Source: Leptolyngbya sp. Prado105 (GTDB taxonomy: Bacteria > Cyanobacteriota > Cyanobacteriia > Leptolyngbyales > Leptolyngbyaceae). From it: a stretch of 35,133 bases of DNA. Positions within the stretch are counted from its first letter, which is position 1, and every line of letters begins with the position of its first letter. The translations under genes were made by a program, and so were the position numbers. The notes beneath the pieces are model-generated. The model ran no database searches. It saw only the letters and a list, made by a program, of their open reading frames with translations, and was not told the DNA's origin. Positions 7,817 to 17,193 of this stretch are shown piece after piece. Location of the stretch: contig JALOOO010000020.1 of NCBI GenBank assembly GCA_025454375.1, forward strand, positions 1 through 35,133. The letters run 5' to 3'.

Positions 7817-9454
7817 TTACCCAAGTCGATCGAAAGCATTCTGAACTCTTCTCCATCCCTGCCAAACCTGCGGCGGCATCCAAAACGGGTGATCCCAAGC
7901 ATAATTTTCGGCTGACTCTCCAAGTACCTCAATTCGCCAAGCTTGCCACATGATCAGTAGCCATAGATTATTACCCAGGTAGCGATCGCGCAAATTCACT
8001 CCCATCTGCCCCGACATCATCTGTTCTGCAATCTTCGGTTGCCAGCGTCCCTCCGCCCTTAGCACACCCGGATTTAACCATTGACCAATCTCATGCCAAA
8101 ACTCGCCATAGTACCAAGGTCGTAACGGAACTCGCATTCCTCGCTTCTCACGCCAAACGACTTCCGGCGGCAACCAGGATGCAACCGCGCGTTTGAGAAT
8201 GTACTTTTCACAAGCCCCTTGGAGCATCAGTTCACCCGGAATGCTGAATGTCCAACGAGTCAGATCTGGATCACAAAAGAGCGATCGTACCCACAATCCC
8301 TGCGCCAAAGCAGTTGCACGAGGTTGAATATTTTGCGCTCCTTTTAACATCAAGGATGCACGTCTTAACTGAGCGAGCAGAGAAGCGCATTTTTCAGGAT
8401 TTAACGCATCTCCAAGATAAGTTTGGAGATCAATCTCGCGAATACGTTCATAAACAGACTCAGAGAAGATTCGAGATTCATAGCCATACAATCGACCAAA
8501 TGTGTTGAGATACTGCTTCGAGAGTGAAAATTTTTCAGAATCGTAAACCTGATTGGCAATCAGAGGCTTATTCGTCCAGCCTGCAAATAGCTGATCGCCA
8601 TGCTCTCCGTTAAAGACTACTCGAACTTCTTGTGATGCCGCTTGATTCAATAGAAATAGCGCAGCCGTAACACCATCGCCATAAGGCACATCTAATGCTC
8701 TAGCTGTTTTGGAAATCGCTCGAATAATCTGTTTTGCTTGGGCTGGAACAAGAATCAATGGAATTTTGAGATAATCTGCAACTTGCTGTGCATAAGGCAG
8801 TTCTGAATCTTCGACTCCAAAATCGAGGGCATAAGCTCGAACTTTTACACCCGCTTGAACCAGTAAAGCAGCAACGATCGAAGAATCAATTCCCCCAGAC
8901 AGAAACACACCTACAGGCTCATCTGGTAAGTCTGAGATTTGATGAGCGATCGCGGTACTCAAAAGTCCTTGAAGTTGTCTTGCTGCCTCACTCTCATCGT
9001 AAATCGTCTCACCCGACTCGCGCCAATCCTCAAGATCAGACACAGTAAAAGTAAAATCTTGTGTCCAAGTTACTAGCGTTCCAGCCGCGATCGCCGAAAT
9101 TTCTTCAACTGGGCTTAGAGGCGTTGGAACATACGAGAAGCAAGAATAAGCATAGAGTGCAGTGTAACTGACTGTCGGTTGGATCAGGCTTAAAAGAAGC
9201 TTGAGTTGGGTTGAAAACCAAATCGCTGAATCAAGTTTGATCCAATAGAGTGGAACTCGTCCGAATGCGTCTCGACCTAGCGCGAAAGATGTCTCCGTTG
9301 CATTGACCCAGACATCATTGACATTGCTCCTGCCACAAGCACTGAAGCGAGTCTTTGTCATTGCAAATCGGTCTGAACGAATCTCTATTGCTTCGTCTGT
9401 CAGTTTAGCAAGCTTAAGATCAAGGTGATCGCCATAGCCCCAATATCCGAGCAT
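7817..9454 (-). CDS. Asparagine-synthetase-like ATP-dependent amide ligase without the glutaminase cysteine (copy 2)
   Basis: The product is 545 residues and begins MLGYWGYG, so Leu-2 stands exactly where the catalytic Cys-2 of MCG-type amidotransferases would be. The N-terminal domain keeps GRDAFGRVPLYW (60-71). The synthetase domain has the PP-loop SGGIDSS at 186-192 and a GEHGDQLFAGWTNKP motif that closely parallels NGEGGDPCFAGPKNKP in the copy at 3739, so the two are paralogues. ATP-driven amide formation is expected; the amine is probably not glutamine-derived ammonia. Its ATG overlaps the stop codon of the gene upstream in the form TAATG (9452-9456), a mark of translational coupling. 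The decarboxylase homologue follows after 96 bp. Substrate unknown. Confidence 0.8.
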   Translation of the reverse strand: MLGYWGYGDHLDLKLAKLTDEAIEIRSDRFAMTKTRFSACGRSNVNDVWVNATETSFALGRDAFGRVPLYWIKLDSAIWFSTQLKLLLSLIQPTVSYTALYAYSCFSYVPTPLSPVEEISAIAAGTLVTWTQDFTFTVSDLEDWRESGETIYDESEAARQLQGLLSTAIAHQISDLPDEPVGVFLSGGIDSSIVAALLVQAGVKVRAYALDFGVEDSELPYAQQVADYLKIPLILVPAQAKQIIRAISKTARALDVPYGDGVTAALFLLNQAASQEVRVVFNGEHGDQLFAGWTNKPLIANQVYDSEKFSLSKQYLNTFGRLYGYESRIFSESVYERIREIDLQTYLGDALNPEKCASLLAQLRRASLMLKGAQNIQPRATALAQGLWVRSLFCDPDLTRWTFSIPGELMLQGACEKYILKRAVASWLPPEVVWREKRGMRVPLRPWYYGEFWHEIGQWLNPGVLRAEGRWQPKIAEQMMSGQMGVNLRDRYLGNNLWLLIMWQAWRIEVLGESAENYAWDHPFWMPPQVWQGWRRVQNAFDRLG

Positions 9455-10074
9455 TACCGCACCACAAATGTTTGTTCACTAATTGGACGGTCTGCGATCG
9501 TCATTTTGACTGTCCAATTGCCAGGATTCGATTGTGAAGTCAAAGGAGCATAGCAAAAAGTTGACCAGGGAGATCGGGTAATCTCTTGCGTCTGATAACG
9601 GCTCTGATGGACGGATTGACCCGACGGATCAATCCAGTTACAACTAATCGTTAAGCGATCGTTGACGGGCGGATTCTTCAAAGTCACCTGATAGAACATT
9701 TGTGAGTCTTTTGTACGATCGAACAATGCAACAGGTTTAGAAGAGTCTTTGTAAGATACATAGTCCTGACTTGCTGCAATTCTAGCAATCTTATTTTGCT
9801 GTTTCTGATGCACTACAGCAAACGTTGCGAGCAATCCGACAATCATGATGGCAAGGGTTGAAATGACAATTCGGTGACGCTGTTGTTGTTGAGTCAGTGC
9901 TTCTCGACGGCGCAATTGAATTAAAGCGTCGTCTAGTAAATCATCTGGTAAATTTAACTCTTGTAAAATCTGCTTGACTTGTTCTCGATCGAGTTCGGCT
10001 TCGCGAACTTGAGCTAAGCGATCGACTTCGGCGACGACCTGGGACAGTTGGGTTTGAGTCAGACGAGTATCCAT
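9454..10074 (-). CDS. Single-pass membrane protein with N-terminal helical and C-terminal extracytoplasmic beta domain
   Basis: From ATG 10074 the product has 206 residues; a TTG two codons earlier is less likely. Residues 1-70 are helical and charged, with an LPDDLLDDALIQLRRREAL stretch resembling a small helical bundle. One transmembrane helix follows at about 68-90. The rest has beta-strand character (ISCNWIDPSG, NPGNWTVKMTI, FVV at the end) and looks like an Ig-like domain outside the cytoplasm. I do not recognise a named family. It lies 60 bp after the dioxygenase gene and its stop overlaps the start of the ligase at 9454, so these two proteins are probably made together. Confidence 0.65.
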   Translation of the reverse strand: MDTRLTQTQLSQVVAEVDRLAQVREAELDREQVKQILQELNLPDDLLDDALIQLRRREALTQQQQRHRIVISTLAIMIVGLLATFAVVHQKQQNKIARIAASQDYVSYKDSSKPVALFDRTKDSQMFYQVTLKNPPVNDRLTISCNWIDPSGQSVHQSRYQTQEITRSPWSTFCYAPLTSQSNPGNWTVKMTIADRPISEQTFVVR

Positions 10075-10134
10075 CTTCAAAACGGTTTAGTTATGAATCT
10101 GTAATAGCATATGCAATCTCTGAGTTTGTGCAGA

Positions 10135-11223
10135 TTAAAGATTTCCTCGCAATGCTTGCTCTCGTTCGATCGCTTCAAATAAAGATTTGAAGTTTCCTTC
10201 TCCAAACCCTTGCGATCCATGCCGCTCAATAATTTCAAAAAATAAAGTCGGACGATCCTGCACAGGCTGTGTAAAAATTTGCAGCAGATAGCCTTCTGCG
10301 TCGCGATCGACTAAAATTCCAAGTCTGGCTAATTGCTCGATCGATTGGTCAATTTTGCCTACACGGGATTCCAATTCTGCATAATAAGAACTCGGTACAC
10401 TCAAAAATTCAATCCCTGAATCTTTTAGAGCCGTTACCGTTTCAACAATGTTATGAGTAATACAAGCAACATGCTGAATACCCGCGCCATGATTGTATTC
10501 CAGGAATTCTTGAATCTGAGATTTTCTTTTGCCGATCGCAGGCTCATTGATCGGCAGTTTGATCACTCCGGTTGAATTTTGCATCACTGAGGATGTCAAT
10601 GCAGAATAGTCTGTCGAGATTGCGCGATCGTCAAATTTGATTAATAATTCCAATCCCAAAGTGTGCTTAAAGAACTCCACCCAGTGATTCATTTGTCCTT
10701 TTTCGACATTCCCAACAACGTGATCGATTTTGATTAGTCCAGCATTTAAGCGAGATGGAATCTCACGCGGCACGAATCCTGGAGCAAAAACACCGTGATA
10801 GAGATCGCGTTGCACAAATTTAATTAAAGTATTGCCGTAACCATAAATCATTGCATAACGATAGCTGCCCGTTTCGTCGGTTTCTTCTGTTGGTGAGATC
10901 GCTGCTAATGCGCCACGAGCAGTACTGAGGTGAAAGGCACGATCGAGGTCTTCAACGCTTAAAGCGACCACTGCAACATGATCACCATGTTTAGCTGCTT
11001 TCAGGGCGATGGGATGATTGGGATCAAGCGCAGAACTTAGCACCAAGCAAATCTCGCCCTGCCGCATCACATAAGACGCAACATTGCGTTCGCCCGTATC
11101 AAGTCCCCGATACGCGATCGTCTGAAAGCCAAACCCGCAACGGTAAAACATCGCTGCTTGCTTCGCGTTCCCAACATAGAGTTCCAAATGGTCAAAGGTC
11201 TGAATCGAAAAAGCGTCGCTCAT
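10135..11223 (-). CDS. hppD: 4-hydroxyphenylpyruvate dioxygenase
   Basis: This Fe(II) enzyme converts 4-hydroxyphenylpyruvate to homogentisate, the head-group precursor of tocopherol in cyanobacteria. The 362-residue product has two vicinal-oxygen-chelate domains. The metal ligands are visible as His-168 (KIDHVVGNV), His-251 (GIQHVACITHN) and Glu-330 (LFFEIIERHG). The C-terminal FGEGNFKSLFEAIEREQALRG helix is a hallmark of the family. The start ATG at 11223 has an AGG seven bases upstream. It is the first gene of the minus-strand run that continues through the membrane protein and the second ligase. The related 4-hydroxymandelate synthase is the main alternative; the C-terminal helix favours the dioxygenase. 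Confidence 0.9.
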   Translation of the reverse strand: MSDAFSIQTFDHLELYVGNAKQAAMFYRCGFGFQTIAYRGLDTGERNVASYVMRQGEICLVLSSALDPNHPIALKAAKHGDHVAVVALSVEDLDRAFHLSTARGALAAISPTEETDETGSYRYAMIYGYGNTLIKFVQRDLYHGVFAPGFVPREIPSRLNAGLIKIDHVVGNVEKGQMNHWVEFFKHTLGLELLIKFDDRAISTDYSALTSSVMQNSTGVIKLPINEPAIGKRKSQIQEFLEYNHGAGIQHVACITHNIVETVTALKDSGIEFLSVPSSYYAELESRVGKIDQSIEQLARLGILVDRDAEGYLLQIFTQPVQDRPTLFFEIIERHGSQGFGEGNFKSLFEAIEREQALRGNL

Positions 11224-11455
11224 GCAAAGCCTGGGTTACAGAAATTAAACTCAAAGAACTAATAGCATTACGAAATCATAAACTCTGGTTTTTCTAGGAA
11301 GAAATATAGATTTGTCCTGAAATAGAGACTTTATCAGGCTATGCCTAAAATCTTGACAATAAATATACCTTGAGAGGGATTGTCTATCGGGTTTGAGCGA
11401 CCAAAGTAGCGATTAACTTGGTTTAAGAGTTGCTTCGGAGAGTTTGCAGCGATCG

Positions 11456-11484
11456 AATTCGCGATCGTAATTCAATTCGCGATC
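11456..11484. repeat. Direct repeat aattcgcgatc, two copies
   Basis: Copies lie at 11456-11466 and 11474-11484, 18 bp apart, just past the stop of the oxoprolinase gene. They overlap HIP1-like GCGATC sites. The rest of the 266-bp gap up to the dioxygenase start holds no gene that I can see and probably carries the dioxygenase promoter. Confidence 0.6.
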
Positions 11485-11489
11485 CTGCG

Positions 11490-14400
11490 CTAACATTTTC
11501 CAAATCCGCCGCCTCCAGGCGTTTCGATCACAAATGAGTCGCCTGGAAACATTTGAATCTCTGCTTTTCCAGCAATCTCCTGAATCTCACCCTGGTGTCG
11601 CTCAATCCAATTTCGCCCGATCTTTCCTGCTGCTCCTCCTGCTAATCCAAAGGGCGGAATTCGGCGATGTCCTGACAAAATTGCAGCCGTCATGCACGAT
11701 CGAAATTTAATCCGCCGGATCACACCATTGCCTCCGGAGTATTTTCCCTGTCCGCCGCTCCCTGAACGGATTTCAAACGACTCTACAAAGACCGGAAAAC
11801 GCCATTCTAAAATTTCAGGATCGCTCAGGCGCGAATTGGTCATGTGAGTCTGCACGGCATCTGTCCCATCAAAAGTTGCTCCTGCTCCAGATCCCCCGCA
11901 AATCGTTTCATAGTACTGATACTGCTGATTGCCAAAAGTGAAATTGTTCATCGTGCCTTGAGAGGCTGCCAGGATGCCTAATGCACCGTAAAGAGCATTT
12001 GCGATCGCCTGTGATGTCTCTACATTTCCTGCAACGACTGCCGCCGGGTATTTTGGATTGAGCAAACATCCTTCTGGCACAATAATGTCTAAAGGTTTCA
12101 AACACCCTGCATTCAGCGGAATGTCATCTTGAACTAAAGTCCGGAAAACATAGAGAACGACTGCTTTGCAAATGGCTAGCGGCGCATTTAAGTTGGAGGA
12201 TTGTTGGGGAGAAGTTCCAGTAAAATCAACGATCGCACTTGAGCGATCTCGGATTTTGACGCTGACTTGAATTCGATTGCCATCATCCATTTCATAAGTA
12301 AAATCGCCAGCTTGTAAAACTGTAATCGCTTTGCGGACAGATGCTTCAGCATTGTCTTGAATGTGCTGCATGTAGGCTTGAACGGTTTCTAAACTATAGC
12401 GATCGACCATTTGTAAAAGCTGCTGTGATCCTCTCGCATTAGCTGCAATTTGAGCTTGTAAGTCTGCAATATTCTGCTGAGGATTGCGAACAGGATAAGA
12501 ATGATTTGTCAAAATATCAAGGAGTTCTACTTCGCGAAATCGACCTTGATTCACAAGCTGAAAGTTATCGAGCAAAATGCCTTCTTGCTCGATCGAGGTA
12601 CTATTCGGCGGCATGGAACCGGGTGTAATTCCGCCGACATCCGCATGATGACCTCGCGAAGCAACATAAAAGCAAGGTTCTGAATGGATAAATACAGGCG
12701 TGATGACTGTGATATCAGGTAAATGTGTCCCACCATTGTAGGGATTGTTGGATACATAGACATCGCCCGGTTTAAGCTGGTTTGCTTTCGCTTCGATCAA
12801 GCTACGAATGCTCTCACTCATAGAGCCAAGATGAACCGGAATATGAGGCGCATTGGCAACGAGTTGACCTGCTCGATCGAAGATCGCACAAGAGAAATCT
12901 AATCGCTCTTTGATGTTGACAGAATAGCTCGTATTTTGCAGTGTAATACCCATCTCTTCAGCGATCGCTCGAATCAGATTATTGAAAATCTCAAGTAAAA
13001 CTGGATCAGGAACATCAGAATGAGCAATCTTTTGTTCTGTCGATTGTTCTACTTTTTCTAAAATCAAATGATTCTGAGCATTCACCTGAGCCGTCCAACC
13101 GGGTTCAATCACATTAGTTCCAGTCGGTTCGATAATTAATGCTGCTCCAGTAATACGATCTCCTACTTTCATGTCTTCGCGCCGATATACAGGAGCATTG
13201 TGCCATTGACCTTTTGTGTAGATGGAAACCGTCTCGATCGCGCTCAAAGTTCGATCACAATTTACAACGGGTTCAACTGGCATAGGAGACTGTTTGATCG
13301 CTTCAACTGAAATGGCTTCAACAATCAAGGCTTTCTCCATGGTAAAGCCATATCGCTGTGTGTAAGCTTGCTCGAATCGACTCTGCATTTCCTCGATCGT
13401 TCCAAATTCGATCAAGATTGATGTGTCTGTTCCCTCGTACTTAAGATGAACTGTTTTGAGAATTTCAGAGTCCCCGATTTCGGCTTGAGCTTCTGCAACG
13501 ATCGGATCAAATTGCTCATCGAGGGGTTCGCCCAATTTTGCTTCAATGGCTCGTTCTTTTAGCGATCGTACATCTGCTAGCCCAATTCCATAAGCAGACA
13601 GCACACCTGCATAAGGATGAATAAAAATTCGCTTCATGCCTAAAGCTTCAGCAATTAAACAAGCATGTTGCCCTCCGGCTCCCCCAAAGCAGCAGAGCGT
13701 ATAGTCTGTGACATCATAACCGCGCTGAACTGAGATTTTCTTGATTGCAGTTGCCATTTTGTCGATCGCGATTGCTAGAAATCCTTCTGCAACTTGTTCG
13801 GGAACCTCTCCAATCTCAGAAAATTTCTGAACCACAATTTCATGATCTAAAGGCAAGTTTCCGGCTTGACCAAACACAGCAGGGAAGTAAGCAGGCTGAA
13901 GCTTCCCGACCATGACGTTGCAATCTGTGACCGTGAGTTCTCCGCCTCGTCGATAGCAAGCTGGACCCGGATTTGCGCCTGCTGATTCGGGTCCGACTCG
14001 ATATCTCGCGCCATCAAACCGCAGAATCGAGCCGCCGCCTGCTGCAACGGTGTGAATCGCCATCATCGGCGATCGTAGTCTCACGCCAGCGACTTCTGTT
14101 TCAAAGGTGCGCTCATACTGTCCGTTGAAATGTGAAACATCTGTCGATGTCCCTCCCATGTCGAAGCCAATAATTTTGCCAAAGCCTGCTAGCGTGCTTG
14201 TCTTAACGGCTCCCACAATTCCACCTGCTGGACCTGAGAGAATACTATCTTTACCCTGGAATTGTTGAGCATCAACTAAGCCTCCATTCGACTGCATAAA
14301 CATCAGATCAGTGTGGTCTAATGCCGTTGAAACTTGATCGACATAACGACGTAAGATCGGAGAGAGGTAAGCATCGACGACGGTTGTATCGCCTCGACTG

Positions 14401-15008
14401 ACGAGTTTCATCAATGGGCTGACTTGATGGGAGAGAGAGATCTGAGTGAATCCGATGCGGCTTACAATGTCTGCTAGCTGCTCTTCATGTTTGGGATAGC
14501 GATAGCCATGCAGTAATACGATCGCACAACTGCGAATGCCATTTTCATAGGCAGAAGTCAGCGATCGTAGAAATTCTTCGCTGATCTGAAGGGGGCAAAT
14601 TTCCTCGCCCTGAGCGCTGTACCGTTCTTCGACTTCGATTACCTGTTCATACAACATCTCTGGTAGCAAAATCTGCTGTGCAAAGATATTGGGGCGATTC
14701 TGATAACCAATTCTCAACGCATCTCGAAAGCCTTTTGTGATTAAAAGTAAAGTACGATCGCCCTGACGCTCTAGTAGCGCATTCGTTGCAACGGTGGTTC
14801 CCATTTTTACAACGGTGATTTGCTCTGAGGGAATGATCTGATCGTTCGCTAGTCCCAGCACATCCCGAATGCCTTGAATGGGAGCGTCTGCATAGCATTC
14901 TGGATTTTCAGACAGCAGTTTATGAACCACGATCGTTCCATCTGGACTTTGGGCGACGACATCGGTAAATGTGCCGCCCCGATCAATCCAAAACTGCCAG
15001 CCTGCCAT
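11490..15008 (-). CDS. Fused 5-oxoprolinase/hydantoinase (HyuA-HyuB type), ATP-hydrolysing
   Basis: The 1172-residue product carries a hydantoinase/oxoprolinase A part (about 1-640) and a B part (about 655-1165) in one chain, as in eukaryotic 5-oxoprolinase. That enzyme opens 5-oxo-L-proline to glutamate at the cost of ATP. The N-terminal DRGGTFTDVV (9-18) and the internal GFDMGGTSTDVS are the ATP-binding signatures of the acetate-kinase/actin-like fold. The B part has LRxDFSCAIFD-like and GGTHLPDITV motifs and a C-terminal PGGGGFG. The ATG at 15008 has GAAAGG seven bases upstream and lies 26 bp inside the end of the protease gene. The substrate could also be a hydantoin or a related cyclic amide. 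Confidence 0.9.
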   Translation of the reverse strand: MAGWQFWIDRGGTFTDVVAQSPDGTIVVHKLLSENPECYADAPIQGIRDVLGLANDQIIPSEQITVVKMGTTVATNALLERQGDRTLLLITKGFRDALRIGYQNRPNIFAQQILLPEMLYEQVIEVEERYSAQGEEICPLQISEEFLRSLTSAYENGIRSCAIVLLHGYRYPKHEEQLADIVSRIGFTQISLSHQVSPLMKLVSRGDTTVVDAYLSPILRRYVDQVSTALDHTDLMFMQSNGGLVDAQQFQGKDSILSGPAGGIVGAVKTSTLAGFGKIIGFDMGGTSTDVSHFNGQYERTFETEVAGVRLRSPMMAIHTVAAGGGSILRFDGARYRVGPESAGANPGPACYRRGGELTVTDCNVMVGKLQPAYFPAVFGQAGNLPLDHEIVVQKFSEIGEVPEQVAEGFLAIAIDKMATAIKKISVQRGYDVTDYTLCCFGGAGGQHACLIAEALGMKRIFIHPYAGVLSAYGIGLADVRSLKERAIEAKLGEPLDEQFDPIVAEAQAEIGDSEILKTVHLKYEGTDTSILIEFGTIEEMQSRFEQAYTQRYGFTMEKALIVEAISVEAIKQSPMPVEPVVNCDRTLSAIETVSIYTKGQWHNAPVYRREDMKVGDRITGAALIIEPTGTNVIEPGWTAQVNAQNHLILEKVEQSTEQKIAHSDVPDPVLLEIFNNLIRAIAEEMGITLQNTSYSVNIKERLDFSCAIFDRAGQLVANAPHIPVHLGSMSESIRSLIEAKANQLKPGDVYVSNNPYNGGTHLPDITVITPVFIHSEPCFYVASRGHHADVGGITPGSMPPNSTSIEQEGILLDNFQLVNQGRFREVELLDILTNHSYPVRNPQQNIADLQAQIAANARGSQQLLQMVDRYSLETVQAYMQHIQDNAEASVRKAITVLQAGDFTYEMDDGNRIQVSVKIRDRSSAIVDFTGTSPQQSSNLNAPLAICKAVVLYVFRTLVQDDIPLNAGCLKPLDIIVPEGCLLNPKYPAAVVAGNVETSQAIANALYGALGILAASQGTMNNFTFGNQQYQYYETICGGSGAGATFDGTDAVQTHMTNSRLSDPEILEWRFPVFVESFEIRSGSGGQGKYSGGNGVIRRIKFRSCMTAAILSGHRRIPPFGLAGGAAGKIGRNWIERHQGEIQEIAGKAEIQMFPGDSFVIETPGGGGFGKC

Positions 15009-16707
15009 ACAAGAACCTTTCTAACGAGATTCTTGTGATTTTACCTTTTCTTAACTGTGCGATCGTGGCGGAAATTCCTTGATAGGCTTTGGAATTGATC
15101 TGCCCGTTTTCACGCAGCAAGTTCATCACAGATTCATAAGCGACGATCGCGTTGCGCAGATCTCCCATCCGCTCGTATGCCATGGCTTGAACTGTATAGG
15201 ATTCACTCAGTTTTGGATCAAGTTGAATCGCTTTATTGGCATCTTTAATCGCATTTTGAGGATTGTTCAATCCTAGCCAAGCAAAGGCTCGATCGGCATA
15301 GGCGATCGCAAAGTTTGGATTGATCTCGATCGCTCTTGTACAGTCACTCATAGCAGCTTGATAGCGATCCATTCCCAACTGCACAAAACAGCGCAAATCA
15401 TAGGTGACTGCTGAATTTGGATCAAGTGCAATTGAACGATCGAAGTCTTTCAAGGCATTGGGCAATTGCTGTAATCCAAGATAGCTTCGCCCTCGTTCTC
15501 GGTAAGCGACTGCATCTTTGGGTTGGAGCGCGATTCCTGCTGTGAAGTCATTGACCGAGGCTTGATAGTTCCCCAGACGGCTATGAGTCATGCCTCGATT
15601 AAAGAGTAAGCTTGGAGTTTGAGGGGCAAGTCGCAGGGCTTCAGTATAGTCTGAGATCGCACCTTTTAAATCATTCCATTTCGCCCTCATTAATGCTCGT
15701 GATGATAAAGCATCACTGCGATCGGGATTGAGTCTAAGGACAGCATCAAAGTCGCGCATTGCACCCGCTCGATCGCCCATTCTTGCAAGCAGAGCCGCTC
15801 TCGTTCGGTAGGGCATCATCAGATTTGGATTTAGCTCGATCGCTTTTGTCAAATCAGCGAGTGCCGCTTGAGGTTGCTCAATTTGGCTGACTCCTCGTAA
15901 AAAGTAATCTTCAGCCGTTTGAGGGGTGCTAAGTTGGGGACGGGTTCCAGTCACAGCAGAACGATCGACATTCAAGGGCAGCGTGGTAAGTTTTGGCGAT
16001 TGTTGAATTAACTCTGAGACGAAATTTGTGGGGATGCCTGCTAGAAGCCCCATATCACCGGACTGTCCAAAGATTGCAATCACGCGCCCGCTCGCATCAA
16101 AAATCGGGCTGCCACTCATTCCTGGAGCCGCGATCGTCGTAAACATCAAGGAGTACCCTTCACGATGCGGGTCGTTGACCTCAGAGGTGAAGAATCCTTT
16201 GTGAAATGCAACAGGTTCTGTCCCAGGAGATTGCTTGGGATTGCCTGGATATCCATTAATCCAGATCAACTCTCGACTTGCAAGCTGAGTCGAATCCCCT
16301 AATGTTGCAACTGGATAGTTTTGCAGTGATTGAAACAGAACAACCGCGACATCAGGAATGCCTTTTGGCTGTTCAAATGTATGAGTATTTACGATTGGAT
16401 AGCGTTGACCATTGGCAGTGCGGATCTGGATTTTGAGTGTGCGATCGCATTGTCCTGCTAAATCCAAATTACAAATGACATGTCGATTGGTTAATACTGC
16501 ATAGGTATTGCCTTGCTTTGCAATAATCACGCCTGATCCCGTTTGGCTGCCGTCTTTACTAAATCCCAATACTTGAACAGTGAGCGGTTGCGCCGTTTGC
16601 TGGATTTCTGATATGGAGAGAACTGCTTTTGCAAAAGTAGTAGAAGCTTGACTAAATGCGAGTGTGATGCCGGACAGAAAGCCGACTATCAGACGAGTTC
16701 GAGTCAT
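14983..16707 (-). CDS. Secreted trypsin-like serine protease with TPR repeats
   Basis: The 574-residue product starts with a signal peptide (about 1-27, ending TTFAKA). A chymotrypsin-fold protease domain follows to about 245. The catalytic triad is visible as His-76 (NRHV), Asp-119 (PDVAVV) and Ser-198 (GMSGSPIFD). From about 265 to 555 there are about eight tetratricopeptide repeats with A..D...AI.L.P patterns, a protein-binding scaffold. This domain order is common in cyanobacteria and suggests periplasmic proteolysis with recruited partners. The ATG at 16707 has GAGGG seven bases upstream. Its 3' end overlaps the oxoprolinase start, so the two are probably co-transcribed although no biochemical link is obvious. 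Confidence 0.88.
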   Translation of the reverse strand: MTRTRLIVGFLSGITLAFSQASTTFAKAVLSISEIQQTAQPLTVQVLGFSKDGSQTGSGVIIAKQGNTYAVLTNRHVICNLDLAGQCDRTLKIQIRTANGQRYPIVNTHTFEQPKGIPDVAVVLFQSLQNYPVATLGDSTQLASRELIWINGYPGNPKQSPGTEPVAFHKGFFTSEVNDPHREGYSLMFTTIAAPGMSGSPIFDASGRVIAIFGQSGDMGLLAGIPTNFVSELIQQSPKLTTLPLNVDRSAVTGTRPQLSTPQTAEDYFLRGVSQIEQPQAALADLTKAIELNPNLMMPYRTRAALLARMGDRAGAMRDFDAVLRLNPDRSDALSSRALMRAKWNDLKGAISDYTEALRLAPQTPSLLFNRGMTHSRLGNYQASVNDFTAGIALQPKDAVAYRERGRSYLGLQQLPNALKDFDRSIALDPNSAVTYDLRCFVQLGMDRYQAAMSDCTRAIEINPNFAIAYADRAFAWLGLNNPQNAIKDANKAIQLDPKLSESYTVQAMAYERMGDLRNAIVAYESVMNLLRENGQINSKAYQGISATIAQLRKGKITRISLERFLYGRLAVLD

Positions 16708-17193
16708 TAGGGAACCCTCGTTAACAAAATTTTGGAGATAAAAAATTGAGACGGGTAGGATAAAAACTGCTGAGGCAAATTACCTTACTTAAGTTACAAA
16801 TGCTCAATGCGATCCCCTTTACTCCCCTTAATTAAACAGAGGAACGGCTAGTTCTAAATTAAACCAAACTCGGTATAGAAACCTTCTTCCCCCTGACTTA
16901 GGAGAATTGAGGGGACTCAAGCATGTGTAGCAATCACAAGACTTCTTGCAGATTCGGTTCATCTCGTTTGCTGCATTCCCCCACCCGCGCGTAAACGGCG
17001 GTTTAGCAGGCGCGGGCGGACAGTAACAAGAGCGCGATGAATTTTAATGTGCAAGAGGTCTACAGATCAGTTGAGTATGAGATAAACCCTGAAACAAAAT
17101 CTTGAAAAGCTCAATGAACAAAATTCTACAACTTGTTGCGTTTCAGCGGGTATCGCTTAAGCTTGTTTACGGATTGCCTTTTCTAAATGTCTT
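16708..17193. other. Intergenic region between divergent protease and glycosyltransferase genes
   Basis: I see no credible gene in these 486 bp. It should contain the promoters of both neighbours, but I could not find well-spaced -35/-10 pairs. A strong hairpin lies at 16984-17016 and is listed separately. Confidence 0.5.
16984..17016. repeat. GC-rich hairpin in intergenic DNA
   Basis: Outer arms cccgcgc (16984-16990) and gcgcggg (17010-17016) enclose an inner stem taaac/gttta (16992-16996 and 17001-17005) with a 4-nt loop. There is no T run, so it is not a classical terminator. It may be a repetitive extragenic palindrome or a structured leader element. Confidence 0.6.

Noticed and set aside
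11340-11400. Promoter for the dioxygenase gene
   Set aside because: A TTGTCA is present on the minus strand, but the candidate -10 at 17-18 bp spacing matches poorly.
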